The notes beneath the pieces were generated by a model. That model saw only the letters and a program-made list of their open reading frames with translations. It was not told where the DNA came from and did no database searches. From contig JAGTJL010000005.1 in the NCBI GenBank assembly GCA_020746875.1, forward strand, positions 558,001 through 622,000: a stretch of DNA of 64,000 nt, in the 5' to 3' direction. Source of the stretch: Rhexocercosporidium sp. MPI-PUGE-AT-0058 (Eukaryota; Ascomycota; Leotiomycetes; Helotiales). A program made the translations under genes and the position numbers. Below are positions 24,945 to 36,873 of the stretch, piece after piece (positions within the stretch are counted from its first letter, which is position 1; every line of letters starts with the position of its first letter).

Positions 24945-26213
24945 ATGGTGCATCTCTCCACACATAAGGTCCTGGGCATCATATGCCTAAGCCTGCCGAT
25001 ACTTGCACGAGCTACCTCGTCAGCTCCAGCTGCATCTCCAGCAGCAGACGAAGACCTGATATGCTCGACAACAGATCCGTCAGACTGCTATCCCCAGCTC
25101 TTCGAGCCGACGAAAGATTTCCAGGTCATAAAAGAAGGGCAGAATATACCGCCAGGTCTCCATGTACGGATGAATATATGGTCAGGAGAGAAAGAAGCAC
25201 GATTGAATATACCAATGGAAGGCGAAGAGGGAGCAGTAGATGGTGTACTGGAAATACCAACCGACCAACTCCCCACCGAGCAATCCATCGTCGTAGTTCC
25301 TCAACCCGAAGACTCAGAGCCCAAACCCGTGCTCCCCAAAGACGCCCCAGTCTACGAAGCCGCCGGGAAGATATCCCCTCCTTCACCCGAATCAGGCGAC
25401 GAAATTACCTCCTTCCAAAAGGCCATGATAACCATCCAAATGGAAGCCCGAGCATTCGACTCAGCACTTGACGATCTAAGAGATCTCTCCCACGACATCT
25501 ACTACGGTCTGGAGATCGCAAAAGACGGACCCGTCCTCGAGAAACTCATCTGTCTCACTCTCGGCTACGGCACCGAGAAGATGCCCGCGCGAGAAAACGG
25601 CCGCGACCACAAAGCAGCCAACATCCTCGCCTCGTCCATCCAGAACAACCCCACGGCTCTAAAGGAAGTCAGCGAGTTCCGCAAGATGATCATGTATCCC
25701 TCCTGCGGCATCGCCGAGCAGATCAAGAGCGGGAAGGGCGGAGGAGGAGAGAAAGGCATCCCGAATTTCGTGTCGATGCTTCGCGCTAGATTGGGGCGGG
25801 AGAAGGATGCTGGTGCGCTGAAGGCGAAAGTCGCTGCTATCAGCGGGCTTCTGAAAGACTCTCCACTGAGAGACGAATTCCTCGAGAAGGGAGGCATGGA
25901 ACTCCTTCTCGCTATCTTCTTGAAGAAAGGAGACGAGTTCGATGGCGTGAGGATGAAAGTGGCGCAGTTGCTCAATGATAATTTCCTCGATGAGGGGATG
26001 GGCGCGCAGTTGGGCGTGTGGCCTAAGATGCCAGTTAGCGAGGCGAAGGTGTGTGAGAGCAAAGCGAGGATGTTGGAGGATGGGTGTTGGGAGACGCATG
26101 TCGAGGCGTTTATTGCGAGGTCGCCGGGAATGGAGTGGGCGAGTGAGCTGGTGAACAGTCTTAAGGAGCAGAGGGGGAGGTTTGGGGATTCGGTAAAGGA
26201 TCGAGAGCTATGA
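24945..26213 (+). CDS. SIL1: Sil1, nucleotide exchange factor for ER Hsp70 (BiP/Kar2)
   Basis: A single-exon gene of 422 residues. An N-terminal signal peptide (hydrophobic KVLGIICLSLPILARA) is followed by an acidic linker with CSTTDPSDC, then the Sil1 signature VIKEGQNIPPGLHVRMNIWSG. The rest is alpha-helical and armadillo-like: a D-L-S-H-D-I-Y-Y-G-L-E segment and leucine-rich helices from about residue 160 on. Sil1 removes ADP from Kar2/BiP in the ER lumen, supporting translocation and folding. The C-terminus is DREL, close to the HDEL/KDEL retrieval tetrapeptide and consistent with ER residence. Length matches the yeast and fungal family. Confidence 0.9.
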   Translation: MVHLSTHKVLGIICLSLPILARATSSAPAASPAADEDLICSTTDPSDCYPQLFEPTKDFQVIKEGQNIPPGLHVRMNIWSGEKEARLNIPMEGEEGAVDGVLEIPTDQLPTEQSIVVVPQPEDSEPKPVLPKDAPVYEAAGKISPPSPESGDEITSFQKAMITIQMEARAFDSALDDLRDLSHDIYYGLEIAKDGPVLEKLICLTLGYGTEKMPARENGRDHKAANILASSIQNNPTALKEVSEFRKMIMYPSCGIAEQIKSGKGGGGEKGIPNFVSMLRARLGREKDAGALKAKVAAISGLLKDSPLRDEFLEKGGMELLLAIFLKKGDEFDGVRMKVAQLLNDNFLDEGMGAQLGVWPKMPVSEAKVCESKARMLEDGCWETHVEAFIARSPGMEWASELVNSLKEQRGRFGDSVKDREL

Positions 26214-27100
26214 GGTATGAGGTAGATTCGAGAGAATAGAATAGTTCAGCTTAATCAGCCCAGGATTCAATGTTCGTTTCGATATTTTCTTTTACTTTCT
26301 ACACTTCAATTCATTTAAAGAGGTTGTGTGAAGGGGCGAGTGCATGGATGTGGGGTTCTTTCTTTTTAACCTTTTCTTCCATCGCACTGTACTTGTCTGG
26401 AAGACTATACGCGCATCTTGAAACCCTAGAGTTGGTCGACTTCACATCTGTCCTATCTACCTACCTACCTACATGCATCCACCCCTCTCCACAATTAAGC
26501 ACATCCCCTATTTATGGTCCTGGGATATTGAAGTCGTGCTCAACAGCAGGGAGTATCTATCATTTGCTACTAGCGTTTATATGTCTCCTGGCATATGCGC
26601 GTACTTGGTACGAATATAGGGGACCCTATTGATACAGGGGATGTGACGACACTGTAATTGCAACTTGGGGGAGCTTGGTAGATGAGATGAGATGAGATGA
26701 GAGCGGCAAAGACGCCTGTGAACTCGGTAGGAACGACAATGCATATTACGAAGTAGAATAGAAAAAAGCATGACATTGCATGGTAGGTCATTTCGAGAGA
26801 GAAAAGAAAATAAGCAAGATTTTTTTTTAATTACGTCTACAAAGGACGTATAGTGCAATATTATTCACTCCGTTGCTCAACCAAGTAAGAACGGTCGTTG
26901 TGCGATCTATGTACAACTCGCTAACCCCCAGGGAATCTTTCGGATACGATTTAAGGTTTAGATTCAAATCGAATCGATGAGATCAATCGCTTGCATATAT
27001 GCACTCTATGCTCATGCCATTTCCCAGATTTCAGATTCCAAACTCCAAACTCCATCTCTTGTAGCAAACCTAATCAATGCAGTATCATTAAAGCCACATC
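26214..27100. other. Intergenic between convergent genes
   Basis: 3' flanks of SIL1 and the transporter, with short CTAC (26459-26474) and GATGA (26679-26702) microsatellites. No gene. Confidence 0.6.
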
Positions 27101-29228
27101 CTACTGCGAACTAGCAGGCGGCGTGATCTTCTCGTTGGAAATCTCATCCGTACTCGAGTTGCGTAGGACACCGGCAGAGGGTGATGGTGTCCCTCTTGTC
27201 GTTTGGAAGTAGTTGTGGACGTCAGCGCTGTACTCATCATCATCGAGATCATCACCAGCGAGTCCATCTTCACGCTTCTGCTTCTCGGATTCGCGGTGCT
27301 CCCAATCCTCACGCATGTCCTTGATCTTGCTGGCCTTGTCGAGATCGGGGTTGTAGGCCTTGCCGACGCCGGTCCAGCGCTCCCACATGGAGAGATGCTT
27401 GGGGTGGACGGCGATGCCGTGGTATTCGTTATCGCGGCCTGCGCGGAGGTACTCCCAACGACGCTCCTGCTCTTTGAGATCGAGACCAGTGGTATCTGGG
27501 ACGAAGAGGTAAGTGAGTATCATACCGGCTAGACCGAACCATGGCACGAAGTAAAATTTCGTCTGAATATCGATGTAGTTGTAGAGAACGGTTGCAAGGA
27601 GCGCACCCGCCTTTCCGATGGCAGCTGAGAAACCGTGGGCGGAAGCACGGACTGGGGTGGGATATACCTCAGCAGCGATGAGGAAGGTGACGCTGTTGGG
27701 ACCGAATTGGTTGAAGAACGAGGATAGGAAATACATGGCCTGGAATGCCTTGATATGATCGATTCCGGTGTAGTACTTGAAGTGGAAAGCTGGGATGATG
27801 AAAAATATGAAATCCATAAGGAAACCGATCTGTTGCATCCACTTTCGTCCATAGAGTTTGTTGTCAATCAGGAAAGAGGCGAGGTAGTATCCTGCAAGTG
27901 AGACTCCGACGTTGACCAAATTCCACAACCAACCAGTCATCACGTTACCGGATTTGGCAGACTCGGGTGAGATGACGGAGATGAATTGGGATTGGAACAA
28001 TTTGTTTCCGTAGAAGAAGACGTCGTTGGCGAACCAGGTACCAGCTGTGCCAATGAGACGAGGCCCGAAATGCTTGAAAGTCATTTGGAGGGACTTCACG
28101 TCGTATCCAGTGACACTTGCCTTCCTTTTGGAGGCGTTGAGAGCCTTCGAAGCGAGAGGCATCTTGTACCAACGGTAGTAAACGAGCCAGAGCGTTCCTA
28201 CGGCGGGAAGGGCGAATGAGACTCGGAACGTCCATTGGGCAGAAACGGTGGAATAGGGCGGGTTTCCGCTATGGTGGAAGATCAAGAGAAGGATGATGAG
28301 AATGACCTGGTTGAAGAATTGACCCCAACCTTGCATCAGGAAAGCCATGGTGACTTTTCGACCTCGGTGAAGGCGATCTTCCTTGGTGGATACGCGTCCA
28401 GAACCAGTAGCGTTCTCCATGGCCGCGGTTGCGGTCATAGGATACTCTCCTCCAACACCAATACCGTAGAAGAAGAGGGCCCAGGCGTAGCAGATGACCC
28501 AACCATTCAAATTGACACCCCAGGATGCAACAAGCATGAGGAGACCACCGAACATGATGAGTGCATCCTGAATGAGACCCCAACGACGACCGATCCTAAC
28601 CCAATTAGCACCTTTTTGTGACAGAGTAGAGGGAAGTTAATCTTACCCGTCACCGATGATACCGACCAAGATTTGGCCGACAATGATACCAATGATCTCC
28701 AAATAGGTAACGGCATGGACCCATCCGACACTGCAAACGGTGCTCTTTTTCGTGTTCCAGCATTGCGGCCAGACAGCTTCGAAGAGCGGGGTCAAGTTAC
28801 CAATGGAGAAGAGAACGTATCTGGGAATGTCAGCTGCAGGTCTTCTAGTCAATTGGACCGTCATACCCTTCCAGACCCAGTCCAGCACCAGGCAAGACAG
28901 CATTCTTGAAATACCAGCCGACAGGGCTCAAAGGATCGTGTTTGAACATTCTCCAGAAGGAGCCAAACTCCTTGGCGGCTTCGGCATTATCGACCTTGTT
29001 CACGAACTTGATTCTCTTTGCGATGGGGAGGTCGGCCCAGTAGACGCCCTCGGGGGTGTAGAGGTCATCGGGGTGGAGGAGGTAATCGAATATCTCCATC
29101 TCACGATCCTTGTTGTGGGCGTACGGGAGACTGACGTGGTCATCACCCGTCTCCGGACCGTGAGGAGCGCTGACCATGCCCATGTTGGTGGGATCATGAT
29201 GTTGGTGGTGGTGGAGTTGGTCGGCCAT
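27101..29228 (-). CDS. MFS phosphate or glycerophosphodiester transporter (Pho84/Git1 type)
   Basis: Exons 29228-28867, 28820-28647 and 28595-27101 give 676 residues, phase-consistent. A soluble N-terminal arm of about 115 residues starts with a His-rich tract, then about twelve membrane segments begin at YVLFSIGN. Family marks include GDGIGRRWGLIQDA in the first signature loop, GVGGEYPMTATAAMEN (Pho84 and Git1 share the G-x-G-G-x-YP element; the GGEYP form is closer to Git1), FYGNKLFQSQ in the second half and GPNSVTFLIAAEVYPTPVRASAHG. The C-terminal tail is long and charged. It should import phosphate or a phosphate ester by proton symport at the plasma membrane; the substrate cannot be decided from sequence alone. 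Confidence 0.85.
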
Positions 29229-32200
29229 TGTCGATCGACTACTTATTTGAGTCGAAGAGACTCACTTCAATTCGACGATGAGATGAGGTGCGACTCAGAG
29301 GATCTCGAGTCAATTGAGACTCGGAGTATGAGGTGAGAGGGCTACTACTGAGGGGAGGGGAGAGGAGAGGAAAGGAAGCTTTGGAGGGGGAAGGAAGTCG
29401 GATGATATAGCTGGGAGAAAAGTAGGGCAGGCGAGGCCAGACAGGGTTGTGGTGGTGGTGGTCCAGGTCCTGAGTCCTCAGTACTTTTTGTAAGTAGTGT
29501 CCTAAGTAGCTGGGTGGGTGCGGGAAACCAGGGCAGGGTAGGTAGGTAGGTAGGTAAGTGGGTAGTGGGAAGTGGGAAGTGCATAGGAAAGATGAAGCGG
29601 GACCAAAAGGCTTTAGTTGGATCTATTCGGAGCGGCTTTACTTTTGGCTGCAGGGTAGGGTGGGTAGGTAGGTGATGGATTCGACACATGCACTCGGGAT
29701 CTGAGGGAGGCTTGCATACACAGGAAAGTTGTACGGTTGGTAAGTAAGTAAGTAAGTCGGTATGTATGAACGAACCTCAAGCTACGACTTACTTTACCTC
29801 GCGATCCGTAACAAAAGGGCCAACGGGGCCCAGCTGCATACCGACCCAAACTTTAGCAAAAGCAAGGCTGACGGCATCTGATTTTTTCTGATGCGTAGGT
29901 ACAAGTAAGAGGCAGGCAGGCAGGCAGATCTTGTGCTGTCCAGTTCTAGCCGACGCTTATTTCACCAAAGTCAGACCTTCTTTTTACTAGACCCAGCTAG
30001 CGTCATCTGATTAGTCTTTTTGAGGAAGCTTTCTTTCGGGGAGGCGGTTGATCTAGTTGTCGAAGTGGAGGGAGAGGCAAGAAAGAAAGGAAAAGAAAAG
30101 TCCCTAACGGCAACGGCGTGTCCATGCCAGGACCGAGGCCAAGACCGCCTCCGCGCTTGCAGGGGTCTGGAAAAAGCAGGGTCTTGGAGAGATGTGCAGG
30201 CACTGACTGGGCAGGGGTTCTTTCGTGTGCCCTCCACTCGCTCGCTTAATCAAGGACCGGAAGGAAGATCTGGAGCTGGAGATCCTCGCTCGGGTAAGTA
30301 AAGTTATGCTTTCAGGATTCACTTTGCCAGGCTTGCTTGCTTGCATCGTCATCAAGGGCACGGATGAGATGAGATGAGATGAGAATGAGGATGCATTGAA
30401 GATTCAAAGATGCAGAGGCCAATTGATACTTTATCATACGGACTTTGAATCGCATCTTCATCATAAAACGCAGTAATCTTTCTCACCCTACGTGGCTCCT
30501 CTCTCGTCTCCCCTCCTCTCCTCTTCTCTCCGCCCATTGTACCCACCTCGATCACAACCACCCCCACCAAAAAGCAATCCATTACTCTCCCCTCCTGCAT
30601 CCAGATCCAGCCATACAAACCCTCAACCCGCATATTTCACCGTAACTAATCTTGCATCTCTTCCGATCATCCCGCCTTTTCCATCATCTGATAACTTCCC
30701 CTCCAATAATAGTGGCTAGATTCGATGCGCGCCGAAGAAAAAGGGTACATCTGCAGTGGAGAGTCCAAGGGTACTTGCATGGTTACAGGACAGGACAGGA
30801 TGGTATACTGCCACTTCCTCCTGCACGATAGCCAGCTTGCCAGCTCTCCATATACTGTATTTTGTATGTATATGCACGGCAAGATACAGTCTGCAGAAGG
30901 AAATCTCAATCTCAACCCAGTGCAGCGCAGTGCATGGAAGTAAGTGGTGCGAGGCCGAGCTTGTCATTATTATTAACAATAATAAAATTTAGTCAATAGC
31001 TATTGCTGTCACTCACATTCAGAGCAGTATCAACTTCACAACTTCACCGGCGAGATGCATAGCGTTAAGGTATCTATCTATCTATCTACTGGTCCCAAGC
31101 TCCAAATCAAGCTCAACCAAGCATTTCTTCGTGCGACCGATAGACACACTTACATCAGTTCCTGTGCATCGTCATCTCCGATAAGAATATTTACCCGTAA
31201 GCTCAGCAAGTCAAGAATCAAGACACGCGACCGCTGTCACCACAACCGAAGTATTTCCAAGGCGCACTCGGCGTAAACCACCAAGGAGACCCCAAGCCCT
31301 CAGGCAAACCTGACAGAACGCTTATCCATCCCCTCCCCCTCTCATAAAACTCCGCCACCGGGAGGAAAAAAGAGAAAATCCACTCGAACCAGAAAATACT
31401 TCCGCTCCGCTTGATCTTTTTCCTCTCCGCCCGCACTCGCCTCACGATGGTAAAAGAGGGTGAGAGAACAGAGGACGTCCAGCGCAGCCAATCATACCCC
31501 CGCGTTCGAGCACGTTGTGCAATGTCTGGCTTTGAACCCCAGAGGGAGGTGCCGAGACGCTAATGTAGCTAAGCTGCGGCGCTAAGATTTTATCCCTGCG
31601 CTTGCTTGCAAATGGATCCTTACGACATGGCGGAGCGAGGGGAGGATGAGATGGCGATTTGGCGAAGGAGGGGAAGGGAAGATGGCAAGATGCAACACGG
31701 ACGGAAACGGCAATTCGAGGCGTGCTCCGATTGCTGATATCTGAGGTTTCATGTACGAAAGTGCAATGAATGGGTTTACGAAAGGGAACATGTCACGATA
31801 TTGTCATGGACGGGACAGGAGAAGAGATTGGGGATTGAGTTCCAGCTTAGGTACTCTCAGCAATTACATGGAGTAAGCGTCGGTATTTTCGAAAGCGTCG
31901 GCTTCTCCCTTTCATAATTCAAATCTACCATCGAATACCCTACCAACCCCTTTCGATTTCTGGATGAGCTTACCATGTGCGAATAGGCTAACGGAATACC
32001 AGACAGCCCAATTCGAACCAAGCCAGTACAAACTATTTGGCTTCGAATAATAGGAAGAATTACGCAACCGGGTCATTTCATCATTTTTTTGAAACCACTT
32101 CTTCGAAAATGCATCTGGACCTGAGCTCTACCTCTGGTACCTTACTTAACTGCGGGTGGAGCTGAGGCTGGTATCAACCTCTCTTCAGAGCCGAGCCCAC

Positions 32201-33440
32201 GTGCATCGCTTCTCGATGTTTATACGTCCATTCCCACATCTACACCTCACCTCACCAACCTAACATCCTCACCTCAAACACATCCACGTACAATATTCGG
32301 ATCCATCGGCTCCTCATAATCAAACAAACATCGTCATCAACCAAACCGCCCCCCATGTCACCACACGTCAAAACAAGCCCCCCGACCCAAGCCACGAACA
32401 GAGACCAACCCATGTAAGATGTAAGGTTCGACGGCAAAGCAAGAGAGAAAGATCGACCTTGCATAGCATGGCGTCTCCAAGCCTGTCAGACAGGGGAAGC
32501 AGGGGAAAACGCCACGAAAAGCTTCGAGGGTGGGAAGTGGATGTCAGGGGCTTGGGAGGGCTTGATGCGTTGACGCCCAGGCAGGCGCCGAGGATGCCAC
32601 ACGTTGAGGCGTGCTTGGCGCTGAGTGGTTATTGAGACGACATGTCTTGATGTGGGGGTGTGCGTGTGAGAGATGCGAGATGATGAGGAGGAGGAGGAGC
32701 ATGAGGATAGAGGGAGATGAGCAGTTCATTCAAGCTTTTGAGGTGGCTCGGGTAAGTGCTTACTACGAGGGATGAGGCCAGAGTGAGTGAGTGAGTGACG
32801 TCTATCCTTCGAGAAGGCTGTCTTGTCTGTAGGTTCTTGGCTTAGGATCGCAGTACCTCTTCTCATTTTATGGCAGCGAGGTGAGTATCAGACCAAGCTG
32901 AAGATTCACAATCACAGGAACTTGGAGCCAGAACCCATCCCTCGAATTTCAAGAGAAGAGGCAGAAGAAAAGGGATGACTACACCCCTCACATATTCAAC
33001 TCCTCATACAGTAAGCATTGAATCGCCACGCCGTTCCCGGGAGCCTCGGATCTAGTGGTTCTGTATCTTCCCAACTCGCCTCTCGTGTTGTCTTCCAAAA
33101 AAACAAAGCTTCCCTCTTCTTTCCTTTTTCCAATCCTCTCCCGATCTTCCTAACCTCTCCAAACATCTTTCAAGCACAGAGCACGCTCTCTGTAGTTTAC
33201 GTTTATTGGCTTATTTCTTGTCGTCTGGCCTAGTCTCATGAGCTGCCGAACGACGCCGGGAATATGGGCCTCCACCCATTATAGTATGACAGTACATACA
33301 CTTTCCCTGCTGTAAAGCTGCGATAATGCAGGGTATGTACATGCATCTCCAATCCCGTTTCTGTCCCAACAAACCGACACCTACATGACCATTCCGCCAG
33401 TCTCGGAATAAGCGAATTTTAAGCCCCGTCCGTCATTCTC
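29229..33440. other. Long intergenic region with microsatellites
   Basis: About 4.2 kb without a supportable gene. It opens with the transporter promoter and GT/AG-rich low-complexity DNA. Open frames are short and appear on both strands over the same bases. A TC-rich stretch at 30480-30540 and CATC-rich runs near 32200-32300 look like untranslated or promoter sequence. It could hold a non-coding RNA, but nothing in the sequence shows it. Confidence 0.5.
29537..29926. repeat. Cluster of tetranucleotide microsatellites
   Basis: Five GGTA units (29537-29556), four TAAG units (29741-29756) and four GGCA units (29911-29926) lie within 400 bp upstream of the transporter gene. Confidence 0.8.
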
Positions 33441-33570
33441 AGCTGCAGCAGACCCTGTGCTTTTCTAGGGGGTAAATCTCCAATACACGAAAGGTCACCA
33501 CAAGAAAAGGAAACGGTAAGTGATCTAGCGGAAACCTTTTTATAGCAAGGAACCGACGTACACTCGCTAG

Positions 33571-34214
33571 AAAAGTATTCCTCTTCTCAGAAGTCGATGA
33601 TCTGGTTTTTGATCCAACTATTCTTATGCTTGCTACAGCAAAGCATGACAATGCCTTCAGATCCGAGAAAATCCAAAGTATACGGCACATTTACCGTCTT
33701 CAAGTCAAGCCACCCCGACAGAGTCTCGAAGTTAGATGGGAAATAAGTCTATTCTTAAGACTCCAGTCTTTCGACAGGCGATCCCAACTGTAGATGGAAT
33801 TCGAACATCATTCCCGTAGACAAATGGGCTATCTAATATATGCAGCTCTTCCGCGACGGCATGTGCAACCCTGTTCTTGATTCCCAAGCGAGCCTGCAGC
33901 TGCGATTGGAGGACTTCGGCACTGAAGCTTTTGCTGCGAAATTCCCAGAACTTACTGAAGCTATACACATTTCTGCAGAAAACTTGTTTACGTTTCTCCA
34001 GCGTGCTGAAGTCAAAGCAAGGAGAGCGAAGCAGGGCGAAGGCCTGGTGAGGAGCACCAAACCTTGGGTGAGAAAACGGCGCAGAAACAGTACTCCAACA
34101 GAGCAGCTTAATTCGGACCGGGAGAGCGAGTTCGCGGAGCAGGAGCGGAGGCAAGCGAAGAAGGCCATGATGGATGATGGTTCTTACAAGGCCAGCTCTT
34201 CAAACACGGAATAA
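33571..34214 (+). CDS. Unrecognised protein gene, probably spliced
   Basis: Two segments look coding. The first runs from a TAG acceptor at 33570 to about 33790 and encodes VFLFSEVDDLVFDPTILML and following residues. The second starts after an acceptor at 33845 and encodes LFRDGMCNPVLDSQASLQL, then AKFPELTEAIHISAENLF and a basic/acidic C-terminus with RKRRRNSTPTEQ, stopping at 34214. A third exon may precede, since a GTAAGT donor occurs at about 33513. Phase between the two is not resolved, and I know no homologue. It may be an intact lineage-specific gene or a decayed one. Confidence 0.3.
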
Positions 34215-34575
34215 TGTATTCCGTGTCTCTCTTTTGGTACTTACGTATACGGGTAAGAATAGCTATTAATTCTGAAGTATGAGAGACCAGTTGTTCATTC
34301 ATTCCTTTCCTGTATTATATCCGTCTCCTTTTTGAAATCTCCAATTGCTCCACCATCGTCCTACCGATACTTTTTGAAAAATAACTGCTTCCTGAGAAAG
34401 TGGTATCAAGACACTTAGGCTTGCACTATAATCAGCAAAAGCCAAGATCGCAAAATAAACGAAACTTACAAAGTGGTACATATCTGATCCCGTTATAAAA
34501 TGACCGCTCCAAAAGCGACATTTGATCCTCCTCGTCATCCGTTAGCTGGTCCAATCGATCCCTCAGAGTCGTCTC
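34215..34575. other. Intergenic, AT-rich
   Basis: Nothing recognisable between the preceding gene and the kinase-like gene. Confidence 0.6.
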
Positions 34576-35288
34576 TTAATCATTATGACTGCCCGTCATA
34601 ACCTTTAGGGGGCAGATTTCGAAGAATCTCGGATAAAACCTAGCTGAAGACCAATCCAAAAGACATACAGAGCCATCCTTTAACCAAATGATATTTCGTA
34701 GAGCAAGATCCAAGTGGCACAAGACTAAAAGATACTTTTCGAATGCGAGTTTAGCCTCAACATCTGGTAGCCTAAGGTTCAACCAATGCTCCATTTCCTT
34801 GACAGTCTTGAAGGTTGGCTTCCCATTACTATCCCAAAGTAAGCCACGCGAGACGCCGGCTTGCAGTGGACCAGGACGGAGACCTTGAATAGTTGAGAAG
34901 TGTGACAGAATCTTCACAATCTGGTCGAAACCTGGTGACTTCCTAAAGACTCTGAGATGTCTCCATGGATATACTCCATGACCAAATATCCTGTTGGACG
35001 AGACGTATGGTCGACAGTCCGGGTAAAGTAGCGAACAACGCGGGGAACGCGAACGACTCCGCTATCCAGTAGCTCGTATGTCTTTCTTTGGTTATCTGCC
35101 TCTTCAACTGAAACGCCTGCGCCAAACTTGACAACTAACTCCTCTGATAGTTTGACCACAAGATTCCCGTAAGGCTGTCCACCGATAATCTGACGGTTTG
35201 GATGAATACAGCATTCGATGATATCCGAGCTGCTTAGGTTGAAGTTTCGAATTGCCTCAAGCGTCAACCTCTGCATTTGGTCGGCCAT
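34576..35288 (-). pseudogene. APH/kinase-like phosphotransferase, frameshifted
   Basis: A protein kinase-like fold of the aminoglycoside phosphotransferase group, about 237 residues, starting MADQMQRLTLEAIRNF. The N-lobe shows NLVVKLSEELVVKFG, with the lysine in the nucleotide-site position, and GYLVMEYIHGDI at the hinge. The catalytic loop is LCHLDLALRNIIWLKDG and the metal-binding segment LLDWSSARFYP: an H-x-D-x4-N pattern and an LDW in place of DFG, as in APH-type fungal proteins. The two halves are in different frames, joining near 34941-34950 between DISESL and RKSPGFDQIVKIL. The total of 713 nt is one short of a multiple of three and no normal intron fits. So this is either a decayed gene or a one-base sequencing error. 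Substrate unknown. Confidence 0.65.
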
Positions 35289-36873
35289 GGGGACAACTTC
35301 TATGCCAGCGGATTGAAGATACTTTTATCGTAGACGTCCGGTACCCAAGGTGCCTATAGAGCGCTGAGCTAAAGACCAAAGGGGCTTTGGCATGTGGCAT
35401 GGACAGAGCTGGTGAGAGCACTTATTCTATCTTTTGGACACCACGACCAGCTTGAGGAGCCAAATACCAAGGATCTCGATGAGGCCAATCGGCCATGTTG
35501 TTTCGCTCAACTACGGGACTAGAAGGAGAAGTACACTAAAGATCTTAATTTGGCCGCAGAGCGTGCTGGGGAGCCTAGGGCGAACTGTATCCGAACCAAA
35601 ACTCCAGTTTCCTCAAATTTATCTGCCTGCAGGTGAAGAGACAATGATGGCCGGCTCAGTCATGCGACAAAGAAACATCCGAGGTTCCCCTTACCACACT
35701 GATCTCTCATAAGCAGGGATTTATAGACGTTTCCATATACCTGTAGGCCAATCAACTAAACTCCGTATCACCAATACGGTTCAAACTCGCCGAGTCTTTT
35801 CATTCCCCACAAGCCACAAGTGGATGGGCAAGGATTTGGCTTATCAAGTAATAGCGTTCTACCTCAAAGCGTTACTTCATACGCCAAAAAAAGTAAATGA
35901 AGCATCAAAAGAACCCCGAAGTGACAGACCTGACCTGATTCATCAGTCTAGATCATCTGCAGCCCTCATTTCTCACCGTGTGAACAAGTAAATCTCAATG
36001 GTGAGTCTCCTGTATCTAGACCGAACCGTCTCAGTGGAGTGTGCGTATACGCACCTGCAAGTTTTGGCTGCTTGAATAGCTTATCCAGTGGCAAGACTCC
36101 GCTGATACAAAGGTACCAAGATTATTTACCTGCAACTCTCTAGCTTGTTGGATCTCTACCACAGCACTGATTCTCAAAAATCAACAAGCTTTCGGTACGG
36201 ACCGCCGAAATCAAAGCTACTCATCCGCATAAGTGGACGCCCCAACGTTGTTCTTGTCATCTAAGTTGCTTGCTTCATTGTTGAGCCTACACTTGATATC
36301 TGGAGCCTCACGAATAGCGCCAGTTATTCCAAGTTTCCTTGGGTTTAAGACAGTCCAGCAGTAGCGTATACCAAAAAGCCGAGAAATGTTCCCTAGTGGT
36401 TGTTTTATAGTTACTTGTCTCCTGTCACAAAATCCTCTCTTGAGATTTACGTTACAAAATATTTTATACGTGTGCTCGGTAACGGTCCTCCCTCGTTTCC
36501 TTCCCGAGCAAGCACGAATTGCGAACTTGAGGGGCAGTATGAAGAAACCTTTTCCTTTGGCCGCCGTCTCAATAGGCTTCATATCTGGGTGCACTTGATG
36601 ATCTTGCTTCTAGCTACTTCTCGGCGCAGGTGGTGTGTATTGATTTATTCAGGTGCTTATTTTCTCTAGGTAGAACCTCGGAGAGAATCCTACGACGGGC
36701 TTACAGGGTAGAGGACCCTGAAGGTATGCGCTGAATGTAATTCCTATTTACGTGCGCAAAGGCTAGGGGTTTAGCCTTTGTAGACGAGTCCAGATATCCA
36801 TCAATCAAGAACACTATTCGTTAACACACCACTTCGCATTCCTAGTCCCATCCCACCCCAACCTAATTCCATC
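35289..36873. other. Intergenic, no gene supported
   Basis: About 1.6 kb between the kinase-like gene and SNM1. The minus frame at 36217-36594 has an unlikely composition. A hairpin near 36757 is listed separately. Confidence 0.55.
36757..36780. terminator. Hairpin downstream of SNM1
   Basis: CAAAGGCTA (36757-36765) and TAGCCTTTG (36772-36780) form a perfect 9-bp stem with a six-base loop, about 95 bp beyond the SNM1 stop codon. It could shape the 3' UTR or assist polyadenylation; eukaryotic Pol II genes do not need such a hairpin, so its role is open. Confidence 0.35.

Noticed and set aside
29229..33440. CRISPR-like or tandem-array interpretation of the repeats
   Set aside because: These are plain tetranucleotide microsatellites in a eukaryotic promoter region; there are no spacer units.
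34915..34960. A short intron to explain the kinase-like frame break
   Set aside because: Candidate GT-AG pairs span about 32 bp and would remove conserved hinge residues.
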